A DNA stretch of 60,000 nt from Hydractinia symbiolongicarpus (GCF_029227915.1 NC_079889.1:5334001-5394000), one strand, 5' to 3'; shown: positions 1 to 20,310, counted from the first letter of the stretch. A program made the numbers and translations. Notes: generated by a model not told the origin, from the letters alone.

Positions 1-7736
<7,736 letters not shown>

Positions 7737-8261
7737 CAAACTGCGCGAATTTACTAGAAATGACTTCGCTAAAATCATTATTTGCGGAATGCATTTTTTT
7801 TTTAATCTCGCGAAAATTAATTCCAGGTACACCTTGCTTGCGGAATCCTTCTTACTCGCAAAGTGTTTCGAGTCATGAATACTTCTTGCCTATTTAAATG
7901 GAAGTCATGGAAAAAACAGTAAGCTTAAGTTGAAGGCTTGTGCTAAAATAACGCTGATTCCAGAAGCAAATAGAGTGCCAGGGCCGAAAGGAGTGTTTTT
8001 TATTGCACCTTTTAAAAAATGTCTTCATGGTTGCATAAAAGCCTGTGTTTAAAAGATTTCCCCATCTGGGCCTGAATGTGCATATAAGCGTTATGCTTTA
8101 TAAAAAACATGTATTTTAAAAATTTCACATCATTCTGTATTGTATTAATTGACCTCTTTCTATTTCCAATATTCGTATGCCGTTTATTTGTTCCCGCCAT
8201 TTAGCCTTTCCGCCATTTACCTAACATGGTAGAATCTCGATAAGTTTTTAAAGTGTTGTTT

Positions 8262-8311
8262 TGATTGGCTAATTCTTTCCGAATAAGCCAATAAAAGTAC
8301 GTTTATAAATA
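8262..8311 (+). promoter_or_regulatory. Likely core promoter of the 14-3-3 gene
   Basis: TATAAATA at 8304-8311 lies about 150 bp before the ATG. An inverted CCAAT box (ATTGG, about 8264) and a direct CCAAT (about 8288) stand just before it. That leaves room for a 5' UTR of roughly 115 bp. The assignment is by motif and position only. Confidence 0.55.
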
Positions 8312-8457
8312 GATCCTTTTTAAGAGACCATTCCGCCTCGTAATTTCCATTGAATTTAAAATTTTGTAGTAAAGTTGTTGAGTAGCCGAAGGTTGTACTA
8401 AAAAAAGATTCTTAAACAACTTCATTTGTACGTATCTAGATCTTTATCGTCAATAAA

Positions 8458-9255
8458 ATGGGTGAAGATCGAACAGAGCTTGTTTCCACTGCCAAGTTAG
8501 CAGAGCAAGCAGAACGATATGATGATATGGCTAATGCTATGAAAACAGTTACTGAAATGGGCGGTGCGTTGCAACAAGAGGAAAGAAACTTGCTTTCTGT
8601 GGCATACAAAAACGTAGTTGGTGCCCGACGTTCGTCCTGGAGAGTCATTTCCAGCATAGAAGCAAAGACCAAAGAATCTGGTAACGAAAGAAAACTTACA
8701 TTGGCTCAGGAATACCGGGAGAAAGTAGAAATCGAACTTAAGAAAGTGTGTAATGATGTACTTAACTTGCTGAACAAATTTTTGATACCAGAGGTAACAG
8801 ATAAATTATCAAAAGCTGAAGCAGAGTCAGATATTTTCAAGCTTGTGGAATCCAAAGTATTCTATCTAAAAATGAAAGGAGATTATCACAGATATTTAGC
8901 AGAAGTTGCTCTGGATGAGGAACGCAAAAGTGTGATGGAAGAATCAGAAACTGCATATAAATCTGCTTACGATACAAGCTGTGAGGGTGTAAATGGTCAA
9001 GGAAAGATGAAGCCAACTAACCCAATAAGATTAGGACTTGCTCTGAATTTTTCTGTATTCTACTATGAAATTTTCAATGATTCCAAAAAAGCTTGTGAAC
9101 TTGCAAAGAACGCGTTTGATGATGCTATTGCTGACTTAGACACGCTAAGTGAGGAGTCGTACAAAGACAGCACGCTAATAATGCAGCTTCTTAGAGACAA
9201 CTTGACACTATGGACTTCAGATGAAAATGCTGAAGGAAACAATGATGATAACTAG
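8458..9255 (+). CDS. 14-3-3 family protein, single exon, 265 aa
   Basis: 14-3-3 proteins are dimeric adaptors that hold phosphoserine or phosphothreonine motifs of kinases, channels and transcription factors, mostly in the cytoplasm. Both family signatures are present: [11 protein letters not shown] at residues 43-53 and [19 protein letters not shown] at 235-253. The phosphate-binding residues are all there: K51, R58 and the R145-Y146 pair. Ser60-Trp61 at the dimer interface is conserved. The N-terminus ([17 protein letters not shown]) and acidic tail ([11 protein letters not shown]) are typical, and 265 aa is close to the usual 245-260. The start is fixed by homology, by upstream context (aataaaATGG) and by lack of an earlier in-frame ATG in the 5' leader. 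The frame is uninterrupted by introns. This could be the ancestral state in this lineage or an old retrocopy; a TATA box and an intact frame favour a working gene. It lies 0.7 kb after the sorting nexin gene on the same strand. Confidence 0.97.
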   Translation: MGEDRTELVSTAKLAEQAERYDDMANAMKTVTEMGGALQQEERNLLSVAYKNVVGARRSSWRVISSIEAKTKESGNERKLTLAQEYREKVEIELKKVCNDVLNLLNKFLIPEVTDKLSKAEAESDIFKLVESKVFYLKMKGDYHRYLAEVALDEERKSVMEESETAYKSAYDTSCEGVNGQGKMKPTNPIRLGLALNFSVFYYEIFNDSKKACELAKNAFDDAIADLDTLSEESYKDSTLIMQLLRDNLTLWTSDENAEGNNDDN

Positions 9256-10733
9256 CAACAAAATAAATTTAATCTTGTTGGTATGGCCGGAGTTAGTTTT
9301 TTCAAAAAAAAGCTGTACGAATTGACTGAATTTATTAGAAGACAATTTTAAACAAAATACTCTGAACAAGGGAATTACTAAGTTGATAATGTGCGTGTTT
9401 GTAGGATATATTTCCTTGTAAAAATTGAATTTCATGTAGCTAGCTAGTTGTTTTTGATTTATGTATAATTTTCAGTCAGTTTTTTTTTAATCACTTTGTT
9501 TTTTAAAATCCTAAATATTAGTAAAAAAAGGAACTGAAGACACTTCTGTTGGTCTAACCTATTTGTGGGAGGAACATTTACCATTTTAGTGTCAAAGAGA
9601 AAGAAAAAAAAAACATTGAAGGAAAACTCAATAGGTCTTCATAAAATATTCATGATATAAATAATGTTTGAGATTTTATGTATGCAGTTGTATTCATATT
9701 GGATTTTTTTATTCTGCAAAATATACCATATTCTACGTTGAAAACTTGTTTCCAGTGGTAGCTGTTTGTGTAACATGGTGGTGGTATTCATAACCAACAT
9801 TTTCAAAGTGAAAAAAAATGTTGTAGCTATGATTTGTGGTGGAAAATCAACACTGTTATCTAATGTAGGGTGCCTGACAACCTGGTTAAGTTCTCAGCGT
9901 GTAATTTTGATTCATAGTCTGTAAGAAAGCAAAGTGTTTTTCTGATTGCTTTCTTTCACTTTGATTTATCAAATAAAGTCTTACTTGATAAAGTATAAGT
10001 GATTTTTTTAGGTACAAAAGTTATCTGAGAATGTGTTAACAATTGTTTATTTATGTCAAAAGTGCAATAAAACACTGAAAAAAAAACAATTCTCTTGAGC
10101 GTAATTAATAAAAAATGCTTTTTCAGCTTTAATAAGTTTTGTTGCTTATAAACGACGTTTTAACAGGAAATTCTAATCACATCACTTCCTTATAATTAGT
10201 TTTTAATTGCTTTTAAATTCTTAGAGTTCAGTACCTGCTAAACTTAGAACTAAAAATGACTTTCCATTTTACATTGTGACAAATCCTAAAAAATAGTTTG
10301 TCCTGGATTTCACAAAAATCCAGGACAGTTATTAAAGCATCTGTTGTGTCCTGGAATTTAGATGTTTTTTTGTGGTCACCGTGTGTCAGAGTTCGAACTT
10401 TAAGAACACGATCCTCAGATTTGTCCTTATTCAAGATTTTGGCGCAGTGGATAAAAATATATTTCGAGTGTGTTAATTTTGGCGCAAGGTTAAATTATCC
10501 GAAAATAACGTTTGCGTGTATTTTGCATGAACAGTATTTAAATCCTCTCGCAAGATATTTTCCCTTGTATTATTTTTCAGGGCATTTTTTATCTTTTGGA
10601 ACGATTGTCTGATACAAGAAGTCTGGAGATGAGGTTGTTTTTTGTTTCCCACATGCAAAAACTGCAAAATAATATTGGCGCGATTGCGGTATTGTCCATT
10701 GAACAAAATTCTTGTAATTTCCATAAGAACATA
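9256..10733 (+). other. 3' flank of the 14-3-3 gene with candidate poly(A) signals
   Basis: AATAAA occurs at 9262, 9972 and 10066. The last is soon followed by an A-rich run. The 3' UTR may therefore be short (ending near 9280) or about 0.8 kb long. No coding sequence was recognised on either strand; the short ORFs around 10.2-10.8 kb have no family resemblance. Confidence 0.5.
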
Positions 10734-11380
10734 CAGTCGATACTCGTTATCTCGACCTTCCACGGAACTGGTGAAACAGCCCGAGATAACGAAAGTTAGA
10801 GATAGTGTATATTTGAGATACGGAGCATCGATCATGAAAAAGGTCGAGAAAAGAAAAGTCTGTCAATATCATGCACATCAACCTCGTTCCCAGGGCATTT
10901 TGCCTTGTTGGCCACTCCATAATAACGGCTCAGGGGTAACAAGACCCTGGGGACGAGGTTGCATGCACGTACGAGAAAAATTATTTAAATTTTTAAACCT
11001 GGTGTCAGGGATGGACTATTAATCAGAAAAATCAATTATTACTATTCTCATTCTATATGTAGTTAATTATTTAAAAAAAATTCAAAATGCTACTTTGCTT
11101 ATTAGCAGATATTCTGTCGTTATTTACGAAGGATTCTAAACGCTGTAATAAAGAGCCCATGCCGTTGCCGCTAAAAAGGGATAAAATTCTTAATGTTTCT
11201 ACAAAGAGAAAATTGTAAACATTCGAAATCTTGATTTTGAGAAAGTTTGAGAAATTCAAACGTTCGAATGTTTTCCTGATCGAATTCTTTTGTGTGATGA
11301 AATTTGAAAAGGGCAGGTTGAAATGCCGAAGGGATTGATAAAAATTAGTCAAGATACGGAAAAATCGAGATAACCGACTG
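10734..11380. mobile_element. 647-bp pogo/Tigger-like inverted-repeat element
   Basis: The left end is CAGTCGATACTCGTTATCTC, preceded by TA. The right end read in reverse is CAGTCGGTTATCTCGA. These resemble pogo/Tigger ends (CAGTC..., TA duplication). The right flank is CA, not TA, so the duplication is decayed or the end is a few bases off. A related internal copy (CCCGAGATAACG) stands near 10781. The 93-codon ORF at 11071-11352 on the minus strand lies inside and resembles no transposase I know. The element is non-autonomous and itself contains a smaller MITE. Confidence 0.65.
10879..10961. mobile_element. 83-bp MITE nested in the pogo-like element
   Basis: Inverted ends CAACCTCGTTCCCAGGG and, in reverse from the other side, CAACCTCGTCCCCAGGG: 17 bases, one mismatch. 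Diverged relatives are at 32215-32352 and single-end matches occur near 33022 and 36844. Its position inside 10734-11380 shows it inserted later than that element. Confidence 0.7.
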
Positions 11381-13459
11381 CAATGATGCTGAATTCCGTA
11401 GGCTACGTTGCTGAGCGTAGAGGGCCGTATAGGCCCTAATATCGTTGCTCACCTGGTTGATAAGAGCCCAATGTTTACCAAAGTAGTAGCGAGTAGAATG
11501 TACTGTGATTTAGGGTGTCATACTGGTCAAACCCTTGCTTCAGAGCCCTCCCATTGTATTTGTTCGCAACGCCAACCGAACTATTAATTCTGTTCACTAA
11601 CTAACATTCCTCCATAAAGCCACTAGTGACAGCTTGTCATGATGAAAAGGAATCTTAGTGAATATTCTCTTTCCACAAACATTACATCTACATATGTACG
11701 CCATTCAGGTGGTTCTGATGCTAAGCATATTACCGCTCAGTGAGTAGTGAGTTCGTATGCGGCTCTCAGTTTTGGCGAGGATCAAGTCATGCTCACTGTA
11801 ACAAAGCACACTTTCATTTTCACTTAGAAATCATAACGCAATAAAATTATACTTCCTATATACCAAACACTTATTTTTATCTAGCTTTGCAGTTATTACT
11901 GAATATATATTTTTTCGATTTTTCGATGCGAAATGTGTACAAATTTTAATTGTTCAAGACCGAAATTTTTGTGCCAGATAGGTGGACAAGCATCCAACAC
12001 AGATCTAGATTTTATCTTACTCAAACTGAGAGTCTTCGGACAAATCAAAAAACATTCACGGCGGTAGCCTAGTTAACTAAGCTTCCTTCGAGGATATCAG
12101 ATTAAGTTTCTTTAAAACGAAAGCTTTAGCGCAAACAAAGGTCAGAGCAATTCCCTAAAATTAAAATCTACCACAAAAAAAAACCCGAATTACAATCTTT
12201 TAATCAGCACTTACTCGGCGTGGTCACATATTACGCTCTTAAATAATTTAAGAATTAAAAACGAAAGATTTTCCAAATATTGACCACGTGAGCAGAGAAC
12301 AATAGAATTAACCAATCAAAAAAAATGGGCAGTATTCTTAGACCGCTGAAAAATCGTTTGAGATCCAGCGTAATTTTTCTCACCTTAGCTATTCCGATTT
12401 CCTGGTGGCAAGAAAAATCATGCTGTGTCCCCTGGCTAGCACGACTATGGTTGATTGTGAAAACTCACGAGAAAAGTATTAAAGGGGCTACATACAAACC
12501 CCTGACATTGCCATGCTAACCATGTGGCTAGCCACAAATGAGTAATTCCAACTTATATAGCCAGCTGGTTTAACAAAACAGTTCTCACAAAAATATCTAG
12601 CTACATAGCTAGAGATAAATAACTAGCTAGATGACAAATTTTGGGGATTTTTTTGCAGAATTATTTTTGCAGTATATCAGTCACCCTGGTTAAGCTCATA
12701 ATTAAGAACACAAGCTCGTGATTGAAAACATAAAACGGCAATATAATAGATAGTTGGCTAGCTAGTGTGCTAAATATGTACGTATATTGAGACTTTCACT
12801 TAGCTGGTTATATATAGCTAAACTAGGAACTAAGCAAGCTAAAAACAGAAACTGGCTACGTAAAGTAAGTTTCAGATTACAAAAGTTTTAATTAAACTTT
12901 ATGTTTAAGCTTTATGCTACACCGGGCATCCAATTAGGTTCCCATATACGATAAGTCAATTTAAAAACGATTAGTTTACAAGCACAACATCAGGTAATCA
13001 AGTCAAGAAATTCATGACGTGACGAGACGGGTCCAAAGCTACTTTCGAGGTTTTAATCTCAAAGAGCTCTGAGGACGCAAATGGGGCAACAGTTGCCGGG
13101 AAAGAGTACAATCTTGGTGATGAAAAAGACATTCAAGTACCTTGCAAATTGAACTCCTTGACAGACAACATTATCTATTCGAGGTTCGGAGTTTCTTATA
13201 AGAAAGTATTAACGAAAGTTCAAGGGACCCAAGAAAATGTTTCGAGATAATGAAACTTGGAGTCACAGTACATCACATTAAAATCAAAGTTTGTTTTGGT
13301 GAGGAAGCAGAACCAACACGAGGGACTGCATTTGTTACAAATGCTATACTAAATTTAAAGTTTGGTTCCCACTACAGCGATGATCGCTATCGCCCATATT
13401 TCATCGTCGACGATAAATTTGGTGGGAATGGTAAAATTCGTCGTCCAACTCGAAAAGTT

Positions 13460-13530
13460 CGGCGACGAACGCAAAAATGATAGGCGATGAATATCAAAAA
13501 GTTTTGATATTCATCGCCTTGATTCGTCGC
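13460..13530. repeat. Strong inverted repeat (hairpin)
   Basis: Perfect 18-bp arms at 13481-13498 (AGGCGATGAATATCAAAA) and 13501-13518 with only two bases between. An outer pair, GGCGACGAA at 13460-13468 and TTCGTCGCC at 13522-13530, extends the structure with an uneven bulge. It is probably the fold-back core of a small mobile element. Confidence 0.85.
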
Positions 13531-14247
13531 CCTATTTGTTGATCTTTTCATTATGTCGAAAAAGAACACACATTATAGAATGAAAATTTAAAGAGATTTG
13601 TTTATGTTTAACCAAACCACGTGGAGTGCAAAAGCTTTTTTCTTTAATGTAATGATAAATGTAGCTGTAGGTCTACTTGTATTACAGCAAGTCAAGTACT
13701 TACATGATCTTATGAAATAGATAATAGAAACCATAATGGAACGGCACCTCCACAAAAAAGCACAAAAGCGAGGTTATTTATATTAATGTTATTTGCCATG
13801 TTGTTTTCGAAAGAGTAGGTATAATATTTTCAGACAGAATGCAGAAACCAACGTTTGATTCAGCCACACGTAACTCCGCCAGAATTTGAATATAAGCATC
13901 TTTGTTTTTCCTATGCCTGATAATTTCCTGTACCCAAAATCATCTTCTTTCTTGTTTTTGTTTTCTTTTAATTCTGTTTCTTAAAACCACAAAAATAACG
14001 CTCTAAGCAATTTTCTTCTTGTTTTGCTAGCAACCAGGTTTGCTTTACTTTCAGAACAATTTCTTATTATGTCAAAAAGTGGACGAGAGATGAAAAAAAT
14101 AAACAACCAGTGGGAACGCATCGGCGATAAGTGTTGGGCGATGAACTTTGGGCGATAAACCATATGAGCGTTGAGCGATGAGAGCTCATCGCCGCAGTAA
14201 AAACTAACATTCAAAAGATAATTAATGCATCTAAAAATACTTAAAAG

Positions 14248-14335
14248 TCATCGCTGTTTCCCAACCTTCTCGTCGCTGTTTCCCAACCTTCTCATCGCTG
14301 TTTCCCAACCTTCTCATTGCTGTTTCCCAACCTTC
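14248..14335. repeat. 22-bp minisatellite, four copies
   Basis: Four head-to-tail copies of TCATCGCTGTTTCCCAACCT plus TC, differing at one base in copies 2 and 4. No gene overlaps it. Confidence 0.95.
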
Positions 14336-15879
14336 TGGCCTTTAATGCAATAATTATGTGTGCTCTGTGCTGAATTAAGAAGAGAATAGGTAGCTAGGTC
14401 AAAAAATGTCGGTTTTAGTTATATTTCGGTGTGAAATACGAAGTCAAAGATATATAAGATGTTGTTTTTGTCCTCATTGCTCATAACTTTCCTGCCGCCA
14501 TAAGCTCGACTTTCGTGTAAGACACTAAAGTTGAAAATCAACAGCTCGTTTTGTACCATATATAATGTATAAATCTCTTTGTAATTTAAGAAAAAAAATG
14601 AAAAGCCCTTGCAGGCTAAAAGATTTCGGATTCTTTTTCGTGTGTAATTTTGTTTACTATATATACCGTTCCGGGTCGCCAGTAGCCTGTTTTGTATAGA
14701 ACTTCTACAATCTTGTTCTGTCATTTCAAATAAACAGGTATTATCCCATGATATTATCTTGCGAATTGTTTCATGCAGTGCGTGAGATACAGGCTAGAAC
14801 AAACTAATGTGTTACTGTTAGCGGGCAAAGCGAGAGTCATATGTTAAATAAGTTAAAATGCAAGTAAATCAGACTTCAGAATCAGATGCTTCTGGAAACA
14901 TTTCTTCTAGTCGCAGCGACCAGGCGAAAGAGTAGGATCCAATCCTATTAATACGTCATTTGCCAGTTGCCAATCAAACAAATTGCTTGGATTTTTTAAG
15001 CTTTTAATTTTTGATTTATTTCGATCTAGTTTTGAAATTATTTCAATGTTATTAATATATCTTTAAACATTTCCAGTGTATAACTCCACGTACACCTTTT
15101 TTTGTTCGCCACCCCCTTTTCTATGACATATGTTTTCTCCACAATACATTACTGCGACGCAACTTATCGTAAATCTTTAAAAATTTTCAATTATATTAGA
15201 ATTAGGGTCTCCCCGAATGTACAAAAAGTAGTCTGTGAAAATTAATACTTAACAATACTGTGCTATACTTAACATCCGTAAGAAAGAAAGGAAGACGTTT
15301 TAGCATATCAACTTATTAAATATTATTGTTTGTGGTGTAGCGATATTTCTGAAATGTTTCATTATGCCTGCAACATGACTAAAAATGTTAAATTTTAGAT
15401 ATCTAAGATTTGACCATAAAGTTGGATCCTACTAATTTTAAAAAAAATAAATAATAAACAGAAGTTGGCGAAAGAAATAAAAAGGTTATGACTACGTTCA
15501 TCGGTTTAGAATTAACAAAATAGACTAAATCCAAAATGTGAAATCAATGGAATTAATATTTAGACTAGTCAGGGACCGCCATCGAAACACCAGGTTAAGC
15601 CACAAGCAACTGTGTTACCTGGCGTTCAACGCCCGGAAGAGCAATTAATAAAAACCGTAAATTGTACTACACATTTAGGTGGGGTGCTTTAGTATAGTAT
15701 GTTGTAAATTGACCAAGGCGCACAACATTATGGTGTTTTCGGTGTGATATGTTTTTCAAAAAATAAGTTTGCAACTCTTTGCTATCATGTCATAGCAAAA
15801 ACAGTTGACCAGCCTTTTTTTATTTTTTTGGAGAATGTTCCCGCTGAAAGTTCAAAAATAAATATTACTTTTGTCTAAG

Positions 15880-16480
15880 TGCTTAGTACAGACAAACAAT
15901 GCCGATCATCCATATAAATACCCTTTTTCAAAAAAAAAACTTTATCGCAACTTCAGAAACACAGAAAACAGCCTGTCGTTAACATTGGATTGAGCGCTTA
16001 GTACAGGTAAACTGTTTAGGCGTTATACTACTATAAGTAAAAAACTTATCACATCTTCAATTTCAACAAAACAACAGGAAACAATCTGTTGCTAACAATG
16101 GGCTGAGCGTTTAGTGCAGATAAACGGTGTTGCACATGTGTATAGCCGTAATACCCTTTTCCAAAAAAAATTTATTGCAACTTCAGTTTAATTAAAAACA
16201 CGGGAAACAGCTTGTCGTTACCCGTGCAACAAAACAAATAAGTTTTCATGACAGTAGTAAAAGGTGTTGCTACCTACTAACTGCATTTGTCAAAAGAAAT
16301 ATAGATTAAGAATTTTGTTGTAGCTAGCCAAACTGCATTTGGCTACTTCTACTTTCCAGCCAGAGGTAGCTAAAGAGCTACAACCCCAGCATAAAAATAA
16401 ATAATAATGTACCAAGCTTTAGAATAATAAGAATAAATAAAGCTAGGTTTCAGCAGGATGCTGTCTTGAAATCTACGTTT
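15880..16480 (+). repeat. Long dispersed repeat, copy 1
   Basis: The first 320 bp hold three diverged tandem units of about 110-120 bp, each with GCTTAGTACAG-like and AAACAGCCTGTCGTTA-like blocks. The following part (GTAGCTAGCCAAACTGCATT and on) also belongs. The whole matches, in reverse, 56990-57610: the reverse of 57290-57385 gives GTACAGTTAAACAG, then CAAAAAAACTTCATTGCAAC, as here. No ORF is present. Confidence 0.75.
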
Positions 16481-19400
16481 GTAGCTAAAGTCTAAAAATT
16501 GGTTTGTTTTAGATTTATGCGTATGGCTAGCAAACGTGATGATATTTCCATTTTAACATGTGAAAACATAAGACCCAATGAAAAGAATTTAAACGTTGAT
16601 AGAACTGAAATTTAGGCAGTTAAATAACTATACTAACCCCACCAAATATTTCTCTTCACTTCAAAACACTTCGCTTTGCAGATTGGTGAACAAGCTGGAG
16701 TATAATCATTATGGCAAACTCAGTCCCTCAACAGAAACGACTCGTACCTTAACCCCTAGGGCTTGGTAGTTAAACAAAATCCGCCTCGTTAAAAACGTAA
16801 CTGGAAATGAAAATTTGAAGGAGTATCTAGCATAGCAAATTAAATAATATTAAAACACCAGTCTATAACAATATTTGATTTCTGTCGCCGCTATGCGGGG
16901 CGGAATCTTTAAAATCGCCTGATGGAAGATAGATATATATATATAGATAGAGACAGCACAGAGCCCGGACGCTGCTAAGTTTTTGTCCAGGCTAAACTCT
17001 CGGAAAATTCCATTTTTGCGAAAGCCAATGAAGATGCTTTATTTTAATCTCTGTCAATTAAATGACCAATCTGAACAGAGAGTGTACGCTTCGTGTGGCC
17101 AGAACATTCCGTGTGCGGCCATGACTAAAAGTGCTTACATTTTGTTGGTCGCCCCTTGTGGGTCTCTTTGGTTTGGTCGTAGTAGCTTTATTGATGGAGA
17201 GCTAAGCACTATTGTTTAAATTCGTGTATTTTATCAGGTAAGAATTATTTTAAGTGAGGAAGGTGTGCTGGCTAGCTAGCTATCTTAATTTTTGGTGCTG
17301 ACTTGGATCTCCTTTTGATTGGTGCTGACATACCCTTTCATGAAATTACTTACTTCCTAGCTAGCTATGGAGCTAGCTACACAAAATAGTGCTTTGATTA
17401 GAGTGCCTTTTTTTCTTAAAGAGCAAGCAACAAAAAATTTTTATCCTGCCTAGCGTAGTTCTTCCATGACTGGACACCGAACTACTGTTCTTATGGGAAA
17501 AAAGGGGGCTAAAAATAACTTCCAAATGACACTTTGTGGGACTACTTCTTTCAGATAAAAAGATATATATATTAGCACAGGATTTTTTTTATATTTTTTG
17601 CAGAAAAGTTGTCGAAACGTGACAAAAGTTTATTGTTGCTTGCACTGAGCAGCTGGTGAACTGATTATTAACCTGTAACAATATATAGTTAGCCGATGCA
17701 GGATAATTAGATGCTACGCCTAGTATAATTAGCCGTTAAAAGCTTCTTTGTGTTCTTTACAGCTAACTGCGTCTTTTTCTTGAAATCAGAATAGTTTTGT
17801 TGTTTAATAATATATATATACGACATATATATGTACTGCTAGCTACAGTAAAATTATAACTTTTTTGCAAAATTGTTTCTTGTTCTTTTTCTTGGTTTTA
17901 ATTGAAGCAAAACTTTATGTTGATCTATATAAATATAGATGGCTATGGGGAGATCGATAACGAGGAGAAGTGAAAATTTAAGTAAAAAGATATATATCGT
18001 ATAAGTAGCTGTATAAGCGGCTAATTACACTGTACGCACCGTATATATAATTATTCTGCATAGATAAATAGAATGTCTGTATATTTTATATGGCTAGCCT
18101 TACAAATCGTGTCTATTACTCCCAGGAAAGGCCATAGCTTAGATAGGAAGTCCTAGAGTATTTAATGCTCATTTTAAGCAATGCAGACCCAATTAGGGTC
18201 CCCGCTCTACCAGACAACTTCCTGTAGCATCCAACAGCCCACATAGGGTGTCATCTCCCCAATTTCTCTCACATGGCTTGGGTTAACCCGGGGCTATGGT
18301 AGCACTCACCAATATTAAATTGCCGCCAAGGGAAATCGAATCCCGTTCTCCTGCACAAAGTGTCAGAGTTATAACCACCACGCTATATTGAAAACGGCTA
18401 ACTATTCTCTTACTCCTTGTGCCTAATTTGCTTAAAAATCTTTCTTTAACTCACCCAAAGTATCACAAAAATATTTTTCTAAGATTTCTTAGAAATGACT
18501 TGATTTTTAAAAATCTCACGAAAAGGACCCTCGATTTTTCAAATCCGCAAATTTATTGTGTGTGTACCCTTTTATGTTTCAACTTGTTGGATTCAATTTG
18601 TCAAACAAAACAATGACCAATCAGTTTCCTCAAAATGAAAACTTGCAACTAATCCGACTCCCCGAAAGAAATTCAAATTTGAGAATTTGAATCAAAAAAG
18701 AATAATAAACAATCAGTTAAATTTAATAAATCAATTTCAACAAAATAAATCCTGTATTGTCTACAGGTTTCGAAATCATGCATCGCCTGCTTAATATGTT
18801 ACTTGTTTAACAAAGATATCAAAAGCCGGCCGGATTAAATTTATATACATATTTATATATATAATATACCTGTGCATCACATCGCATGGATTTGTATCTT
18901 TGTATTAAATTCCCTTTTTTAAATCAAAGAGGCAAAGACAGGTTAAAGAGACAATAATTAAACAACCTGGTTTTAATGCAGTTTATGGTAAAATTATATT
19001 CTTGTTTCTTATTTCAAACGTACTTTTTTTTAGATCAGCTGTTATCAAACCATGCACCATCACCATTTTCAAAAAAATTACAACAAGAGAGTAAATTTTG
19101 AAGGCCTAAATACTGAAATATTCAAATGCTAATATGTATTTATTACTGAATTAATAAACAATGAACTACTTCATCATTCAAATTGAGCTCGTTCAGAAGT
19201 TATTATATTCGAATCGTCAAGTTTCTACATAGCAAGATTTGTATTTTGGAATTTCCAGAATTTTACTGTTATTTTAGAATACTTTATATAGCTATGTAAA
19301 ATTTTTATTTTTTATTTATTGAGTTGTATTTTACTAATACTAATACTAAGATAGGTACAGAAGAGCTAAGACGCGGGGCCAGGACGGACTTTAAAGTCGT

Positions 19401-20310
19401 GACGTTACGACAATCGGTTAAAAAATCGGTCGAAGAAGAAGAAGAAGAAAAAGACCGCCCGTTTTAATAAGATCTCGGATGTAATCCGAAATATTAATTA
19501 TATTATATATCTCACGAAAATCTGCAATATTACACAACTATATATTTTCATATATAGTATCCTCTCCACATCTCTGTAATTCCTACGATTTATTTGGCAG
19601 GCAAAATGTCGCAAGAAACTCTCATAAGTCATTTCCTATTATTCCAACCTCTTTAATTCGAACATCTCAATATTTGGAACGATTTTGTCTGTCCTGTGGC
19701 GTTTTCTCTCTATTATTCGAACATCGTTAAAAAGTTAATCGTGTATACCGAGTAGAATGCTTTTTAAACATTAATTCAAATGATAAATCTCATCAGAAAT
19801 TCCCTTTATTTATTTTGGAGAAAAGGTAAAGTGTAATCACAATTTTTTTCTAAAAAAATATTTGTTCAAGTTTAAGTAAAGCAGAATTCATTTATTTAAA
19901 ATCATCCCTTTTCGACTGGAGTCGTAAATAATAGGTCTGAATAGAAATATGCTTGTCAGAAATAAAAAATAAAAAATTTATAAAAATGTATTACCTTTCT
20001 ACAATTATTCAAACACTCTGAATTCGAACGAATATGGCGAGAGGAACATTGAAATTGATAGATTGGTATTTTTTGTGCCTTCACCATTAAAAATTTTCTT
20101 TGTAATCTTAATAATAATTTTTTTCAAAAAGAATTTATTTATTAAAAAATTAAGCAATTAAAATTTCCTATTCAGTTGGCAGTAATTGATTAAGATAATT
20201 TAGAATTCTCGAATCTTTGTGTTTCTTTCAAATTAGGGCATTTAACCAATAAGAACAATTTTAACGTAGCATGATTAACAGAACGCCCAATTATATTCGC
20301 AAGATTATAT
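16481..20310. other. Gene-poor stretch before the HACL2 gene
   Basis: Apart from a SINE at 18120-18388, nothing was recognised. There are TAGCTAGC-rich words near 17.27-17.39 kb, short TA runs and a short GAA run near 19434. Sequence like TTATTCCAACCTCTTTAATT (about 19640) recurs in weaker form near 20000 and may be worn transposon-end sequence. TTTATT at 20134-20139 could be the poly(A) signal of the minus-strand HACL2 gene. Confidence 0.45.
18120..18388 (-). repeat. tRNA-derived SINE, family 1, copy A
   Basis: On the minus strand the head has GCGTGGTGGTTATAAC (A-box-like) and GGGATTCGATTTCC (B-box-like; plus positions 18331-18344), spaced as in a tRNA promoter. The body (GGGTTAACCCAAGCCATGTG) matches the plus-strand copy at 55881-56095 almost throughout. 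The two copies differ by many substitutions, so they are old. Confidence 0.7.

Larger units (their letters stand above)
11381..15879. other. Gene-poor stretch
   Basis: No ORF here resembles a known protein and no exon series could be built on either strand. It holds a strong hairpin at 13460-13530, a 22-bp minisatellite at 14248-14335 and a run of GGCGAT/GGGCGAT words at 14110-14200. From about 12.5 to 12.9 kb the sequence is rich in TAGCTAG words, a bias seen again near 17.3 kb and 57.0 kb. Confidence 0.5.

Noticed and set aside
10473-10835. 120-codon minus-strand ORF
   Set aside because: It crosses the border of the pogo-like element, has no recognisable motif and no exon context.
13250-13480. 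76-codon plus-strand ORF
   Set aside because: It runs into the hairpin, has no motif and no neighbouring exons.
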